Shown here: one piece after another, positions 59,374-64,000 of the stretch
Layout: every line of letters begins with the position of its first letter
How positions within the stretch are numbered: position 1 is the stretch's first letter
Assembly (NCBI GenBank): GCA_026874595.1
Contig: CM049316.1
Span: forward strand, 14,513,839 to 14,577,838
DNA from: Sipunculus nudus
Taxonomy: Eukaryota; Annelida; Sipuncula; Golfingiida; Sipunculidae
Direction: 5' to 3'
Length of the DNA stretch: 64,000 nt
The notes under the pieces: generated by a model
The model's input: the letters and a program-made list of their open reading frames with translations, nothing else
Database searches by the model: none
Told to the model about the DNA's origin: nothing
Position numbers and translations under genes: made by a program

Positions 59374-60497
59374 CAGTTGAGCCCACTTGGGTCATATCGG
59401 TTAAACAGAAAATCCCGCTTACTGTCACATAAATCTGAAATCCCAAATCATTTCCTATATGAACAATGGTAAATCTGACCATTTAATATCATGGAATATT
59501 GTCATAATCCCGTTTTTTTGTCATGCTTTGAACCCATGGCAGTGATATCAGATCGCAGTTGATATCACACCAGACGCCGACATGGTGATCAACGAGGCCA
59601 AGTGCCTGTAATCGGTCAGGTGTATCAAACAATCTCATCTCCCATCTGTGTGCGGCAGGCAAGTGCAGTGATGCATGGAGGTCAGTCCCCGTCACTTAGC
59701 TAATTAACATCTTATATACCATGGTAATCCAAATCCTTGCGTTTCTTCGTACATTAACAAGGGCGATGTTTGTGATCTCATGTCATACATAATGAACTCT
59801 TGGCCTTTGCAAGGTCGTGGTTTACACCTCGGTGAAGTTTCACTGAGATGATATGAAGCACGAGCTCTAAACTTTGCTTGCCACTGGAAAATCCCTTTAA
59901 GGGTCCACAAAAAGCTGGAGGTTTTGTGAGCACTGGAGGAGATACTCAGTCTAAAACCTCAATCGCAGCGAACCTCAGAAAGTTCACAATGGCATGACGA
60001 TGCCAGCTCCCCCAACAGTCCTGTCATAAAGACGTTCATGGAAGTTTGAGTCATTAATAAGATACCCGAAAATAAGCAACAATAGTCGGGGAAATAATTA
60101 TTTAGTAAAATTGTTAGCCTACACATAACGTTATAACCTTGCTGCATATTTCCAGACATTTTACCTTATGACCCAGACGCGACGTGTTTCTGTTAGCAAG
60201 TCGGATTTTTGTCAGTTATTGAGGCATGCTACACAAAACTTACAGGAAATAAATTGTCAGGTGCGCATAAACGTAATTTGATATGCCGTTGTGCCAAAAA
60301 AATATTCATAAACGTTTGTTTCCTTTCTGATGATGATTTATTCAATATCATTTGAGACATAACGCTTCTTCTCTGACTCAAAGGCTTCTTCTATGACTCA
60401 AAAGGACATCAATGTTGAAGCCCGCATAATGTCACATCCCGGTTATTATCATAATTTATGAATGCACCACCAACATGACAATAAGTGGGCTTGACTG
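59374..60497. mobile_element. 1.12-kb pogo/Tc1-type MITE in a PLC-gamma intron
   Basis: Left end TA-CAGTTGAGCCCACTTGG (from 59374); right end read inward CAGTCAAGCCCACTTAT (to 60497). TA lies on each outer side (59372-59373 and 60498-60499). The CAGT start and TA target suggest mobilisation by a pogo-type transposase. No transposase inside. Confidence 0.7.
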
Positions 60498-60910
60498 TAT
60501 TTGATGAATTTCTGACAGAATGAATACAAGCATGACTTGTATGGGTTACTGAATGACAGCCAAAATTGTATGCCTTCAGGAAATGATTTGTTACCATAGA
60601 GACAGATTTTCAGTTTGTGGGTTTTGACTTCACAGTTATTCTTTTGTGTTAATTCATCACTTTTGGCCTAATGTTAAGAAAACTGGCTGTTCACAACAAT
60701 ATAAATGCAACAGGATGGGTGACCATTGCAGTAAATTCTCCCATATGGCTCGTATCACAACTCAAGTTAGGCTTACTAGCCTAATATGAATGTCTGCTGA
60801 GTCATGATTTCACAGCTAGGTGATTTGGTGCTGAACCAGACTGAGGAGAAGCTGGAATTAAGCTCCAGGGTGACTGAGCTGTCATTGGTGAATTATAACA
60901 GGATACCTAC

Positions 60911-61069
60911 CTGGCCTTAAACCACACAAAGGGAACGTGGCTTGACCAAGAAAGTTGGGCTCTCCAAACATGTCCTCATCCTGAACGACAAAGCGCAACA
61001 TGGCAATCTCAGGGTTAACGATGTCAAAGAAACAGGAGTCATTCCACACTGGGTTAAGGCCATTGTCCA
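60911..61069 (-). CDS. PLCG: phospholipase C-gamma, C2-domain exon
   Basis: The acceptor TTTCATTTCAG ends at 61070 and the donor is CCAG/GTAGGT. It translates as VDNGLNPVWNDSCFF, then NPEIAMLRFVVQDEDMF and LGQATFPLCGLRPG. This closely follows human PLC-gamma-1 (VDNGLNPVW, NPEFAFLRFVVYEEDMF, LAQATFPVKGL), with the C2 beta-strands and acidic loop in place. The enzyme hydrolyses phosphatidylinositol 4,5-bisphosphate to diacylglycerol and inositol trisphosphate downstream of tyrosine kinases; the C2 domain helps dock the catalytic core at membranes. Confidence 0.96.
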
Positions 61070-61874
61070 CTGAAATGAAAAAAATATATCAGTCATAAAG
61101 AGCTCTTGTGAAATACAACCAGAAGAGTCATGAAATGTCAAACAGTGATTTGTTCAAACCAAATTCAACCACCTGTTACTTTAGAAATATACAGATTATG
61201 GTAAAAGAAACTTGGGACTGGCAAACAGCCCCATCTGGTGTGCATTTGATGAAATATAATACATGACACCGACTTGTAAATGTGAAAAGCACTATCCAAA
61301 CACAACCCTGTATGTTTGTATGAGTAACATAAGTTTTTATGCATGTTTACCCTTGATTAAGACCCTAGTTGGAATCCCTGATCCAGGCAGAGATACCACA
61401 CATTTTTTTTTTGCATGTATTAGGGGACTTCATGTATATGACAAAGGTCAATTTTAAGGTCCAAATTTGATTACATGTGCCAAAAATACAAGTTTATAGT
61501 AATTCTCAGCCAGAAATAAAGGAAAACACAGTGTTTCACTTGGTCATTTATCATGAACAACAGTTCTCCATGCGGCATCGTAAAGTGTTTAGATTGCTGT
61601 ACATGTATGACAGCTACCCTTATATGCACAGTTCTACAAAAAAGCTGAAGTTTCCGATAATAACAGGACTATATAAAATTTTTATTTAACATTAACTATT
61701 ATACTGGAAATGCAATGTGCAATAAAAAATGGGAAAATCTAGGACATTATGTTTTGGTCTAAATGCTGGAAAAAATATAGGAAATTATGGGAGATAAAAT
61801 TTTAATGGGAAACTACAGCAAATATAGGGAGTCAGTGTAAGCCCTGGTAAATATTCATTTAAAGCTGAGCTTAC

Positions 61875-61989
61875 CTCGGACTCCTGTTTTGTACTTAAAG
61901 TTATCATAATCTGCTCCGATGACTTCAACTTCTACAAAAGGACTTGCTATACCTCGCCCTGATTTCACAAGATGCCTTGCACCAATGAT
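61875..61989 (-). CDS. PLCG: phospholipase C-gamma, first C2-domain exon in the window (gene continues off the right edge)
   Basis: The acceptor TTTTTTTAG ends at 61990 and the donor is CGAG/GTAAG. It reads [20 protein letters not shown] then [16 protein letters not shown]. The human gamma-1 counterpart is LGARHLPKNGRGIVCPFVE, so this is the gamma class. Phase: 38 codons plus one base, completed by TG of the next exon to give Val. The SH2, SH3, split PH and X/Y catalytic regions should lie to the right of 64000; nothing between 62000 and 64000 looks like another exon. The five exons together make 192 residues plus stop. Confidence 0.95.
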
Positions 61990-61999
61990 CTAAAAAAAT

Positions 62000-62535
62000 T
62001 GATATGCAAAAAGGATAAATCTAGAAAATGAGTATGAATGAAGCACAAGTAAAATACATTAAAATAATTTAATGTAAATAAATAAAGTACATAATTGATA
62101 AACTTACACTGTTCTTGCTTTGTGTTGCAGGAAAATAAAATTTATCAGATTTTCTATTTCTGTTTCATTAAAGGGGTCTATGATATCTGAAGTCTATTAA
62201 CTATAGATAATCTCTTGAACTTTGAAAAAAAAAATAGAAAACGATGACCCCACTAACCATCAGCTGTTGGTTTTGTTTACAATCATGAGTATTTAGTCTG
62301 GGAGCTAAGAAGAACTTAAAGTGAATTAATACATCAAGACTTAACAGAAATCTAGGAAACTATATTCTTTTTTATGTAATAGTAGTTAAATATATATGCA
62401 GTTATGTATATATATATGTTTAAAAACATACATATAATTCTAGGAATAGTATATCACCTTTTCACTGTTTCCATGAGTTAATTATTCCTGATCTCACCAA
62501 ACAATAACCTACACAGTATATCCCTAATTATTCAA
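62000..62535. other. PLC-gamma intron, AT-rich
   Basis: Short (TA)n words near 62390-62420. No exon or element recognised. Confidence 0.5.
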
Positions 62536-62539
62536 TTAT

Positions 62540-63975
62540 TCTACAAGGCCTACAGGCCTAATGCGAACTTGTGCAATGGTTTATACAACAGGTATAATGC
62601 TTCAGTGCTGGGCCATTACTTTTAAAGTAGGCCTACATGTCTTATATACGATGAAGGTATCAGAGATGTATACATATGCCTAATTTCAGGCTGATATCCC
62701 CTCCTGAGAAATAAGCAGGGACATACACTGCACAAAAATTAGTGTAGGTGGCACCACTAGTCTTGTATACAACAAAGCTTTACGATATGTATAAACTTTT
62801 TCCAATTTCAGGCAGATATATCTAATTCCCCTGGAGAAATAAGCAGGTACATACACTGTGCAAAAGTCATTGTCGGTGGCAATATCTGTCTTATGAATGA
62901 GAAAGCCATCAAAGATGCATAGACAGGTCAAAATATCAGGCCAATACATCAAACTTCTCAAGTTTGATGCACTGGGCTGACCAGGCTTAGGTGAGGAAGG
63001 CAGTTGCCCCGAGTGAACTGTGACAAATTTCTGGCTCAAGCCACTGCACTGAGTGAACTCTTGACCTGCACCTGGCTAGACTGAGTGAACTTTTGACCTG
63101 TACCTGGCTGCACTGAGTGAACTCTTGACCTGTTGCATAATCTGACAGAGTTGGCAGTCTGCCAAAGCTATGAATAGATCCAGGCTGAACTTTGGTGCCA
63201 AATCTGATGCAGTTGGCAGTCTGCTGAAGCTTTAAATAGAATCCAGCTACTGCACTGAGTGAACTCTTGACCTATACCTGGCTCCACTGAGTGAACTCTT
63301 GACCTGTTACCTTATCTGATACAGTTGCCAGTCTGCCAAAGCTATTTATAGATCCAGGCTGACCTTTGGCCTGTTGCAAAATCTGAAGTAGTTGGCAGTC
63401 TGCCAAGCTATTTAACCTGAAATCTAGTGGCATGATGTTATAGATGCTGATAAACTGGTGCCAGGCTAGATGTATCTGCTTCACACAGCCAACATATATA
63501 TGGTAAAATGACTCATTTCAATTTTTAAAATTCAGCCAAAATTCATTCTTTGGAACCACAAAAGACAATTATTATAAGAATTATTCAGGGGATTATTCTT
63601 GTAAAATATTAAACAAATTAGCCTCAACTTAAGTTAAACTTCCTGTAACTCGGCAAAAAATCAGAAAACTTAAACCATTCGAACAAACTTAAGAGAGATT
63701 GTTCCAGGAATCATTTCTGTGAAAATTGAACAATTTTGCTGGACAGTTCCGGAGAAGAAGATTTTTAAAGCTTTTTCAGCTTTTCCCCCATAAAATCTAA
63801 GAAAATGCAGTTAGCCAAAAAATAAGCAAAATCCGATAGAGTTTTTTAGATGACTATTTTTTTACATACAATTTAGTGATGCTAACTCTTGCCGTTTTAA
63901 AGATAGTATTGGTTAACATACAGACAACGGTGCCGCCACACCATCGCATAAGCTCACAGGTTCGCTAAAAAATGT
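62540..63975. repeat. interspersed repeat, apparently continuous copy, in a PLC-gamma intron
   Basis: Opens ACAAGGCCTACAGGCCTAAT then GCGAAC and ends CATCGCATAAGCTCACAGGT then TCGCTAAAAAA. Here blocks that are separated in the 38-44.8 kb region lie next to each other: 62.54-63.42 matches 38.03-38.96, 63.41-63.63 matches 40.54-40.76, and 63.63-63.97 matches 44.5-44.84. It includes tandem ACTGAGTGAACTCTTGACCT units at 63.05-63.31 kb. Confidence 0.65.
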
Positions 63976-64000
63976 GTGCACATAACCGTGACTTTTGGAT

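Noticed and set aside
1-64000. CRISPR arrays, prokaryotic operons, rRNA genes, phage genes
   Set aside because: No direct-repeat/spacer pattern, no tightly packed frames with ribosome-binding sites, and no rRNA-like conserved blocks. Splice sites and transposon content are eukaryotic.

Overview
The window reads as nuclear DNA of an animal, most likely a mollusc or another lophotrochozoan. It is AT-rich, gene-poor and intron-rich, with many microsatellites, minisatellites and DNA transposon relics. Its two recognisable genes belong to metazoan families: a furin-like proprotein convertase and phospholipase C-gamma. The mollusc placement is inference from the style of the repeats; no marker in the window settles it.

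Layout. 1-6.3 kb: a degenerate LINE reverse transcriptase on the minus strand (about 4935 down to 920) is split by a pogo/Tigger transposon (about 1584-4534). The Tigger transposase has a stop at codon 7. To the right, 6026-6200 (-) looks like the first exon of a mitochondrial-targeted protein, so the nested transposons would sit in or beyond its first intron. 6.3-10.3 kb is mostly AT-rich sequence with a CT/TA microsatellite and G/C homopolymers. 10807-13134 (+) is a complete furin-like convertase with a coding region that has no introns: signal peptide, prodomain, subtilisin domain, P domain, Ser/Thr linker, EGF-like module, membrane span and a tail carrying a tyrosine sorting motif. 13.1-35.2 kb holds a possible long 3' UTR, a 1.34-kb TIR element (16755-18090), two 476-bp TTAA-flanked MITEs (20340 and 31600), a 54-bp minisatellite (22.9-23.15 kb) and a 2.6-kb array of 52-bp units (24.5-27.15 kb) whose minus strand stays open in all three frames. 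35.2-44.85 kb is a mosaic of one repeat superfamily, with a GC-rich 382-bp insertion. 46436-46555 (-) is an orphan exon candidate.

49912-61989 (-) is the 3' end of a phospholipase C-gamma gene. Its five exons (61989-61875, 61069-60911, 54315-54236, 53310-53132, 49957-49912) sum to 579 bases, exactly 193 codons including the stop. They encode the last part of the C2 domain and a charged, probably coiled-coil tail. Its introns hold a 1.7-kb hAT-like element, a 338-bp tandem array, a pogo-like MITE, and 73-bp and ~145-bp tandem repeats. The upstream PLC-gamma exons lie beyond the right edge.

No operon-like organisation is expected and none is seen. The two confident genes belong to separate processes: maturation of secreted proteins, and receptor tyrosine kinase to phosphoinositide signalling. 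No CRISPR array or convincing tRNA or rRNA gene was found. All splice sites and element boundaries were called by eye from the sequence.
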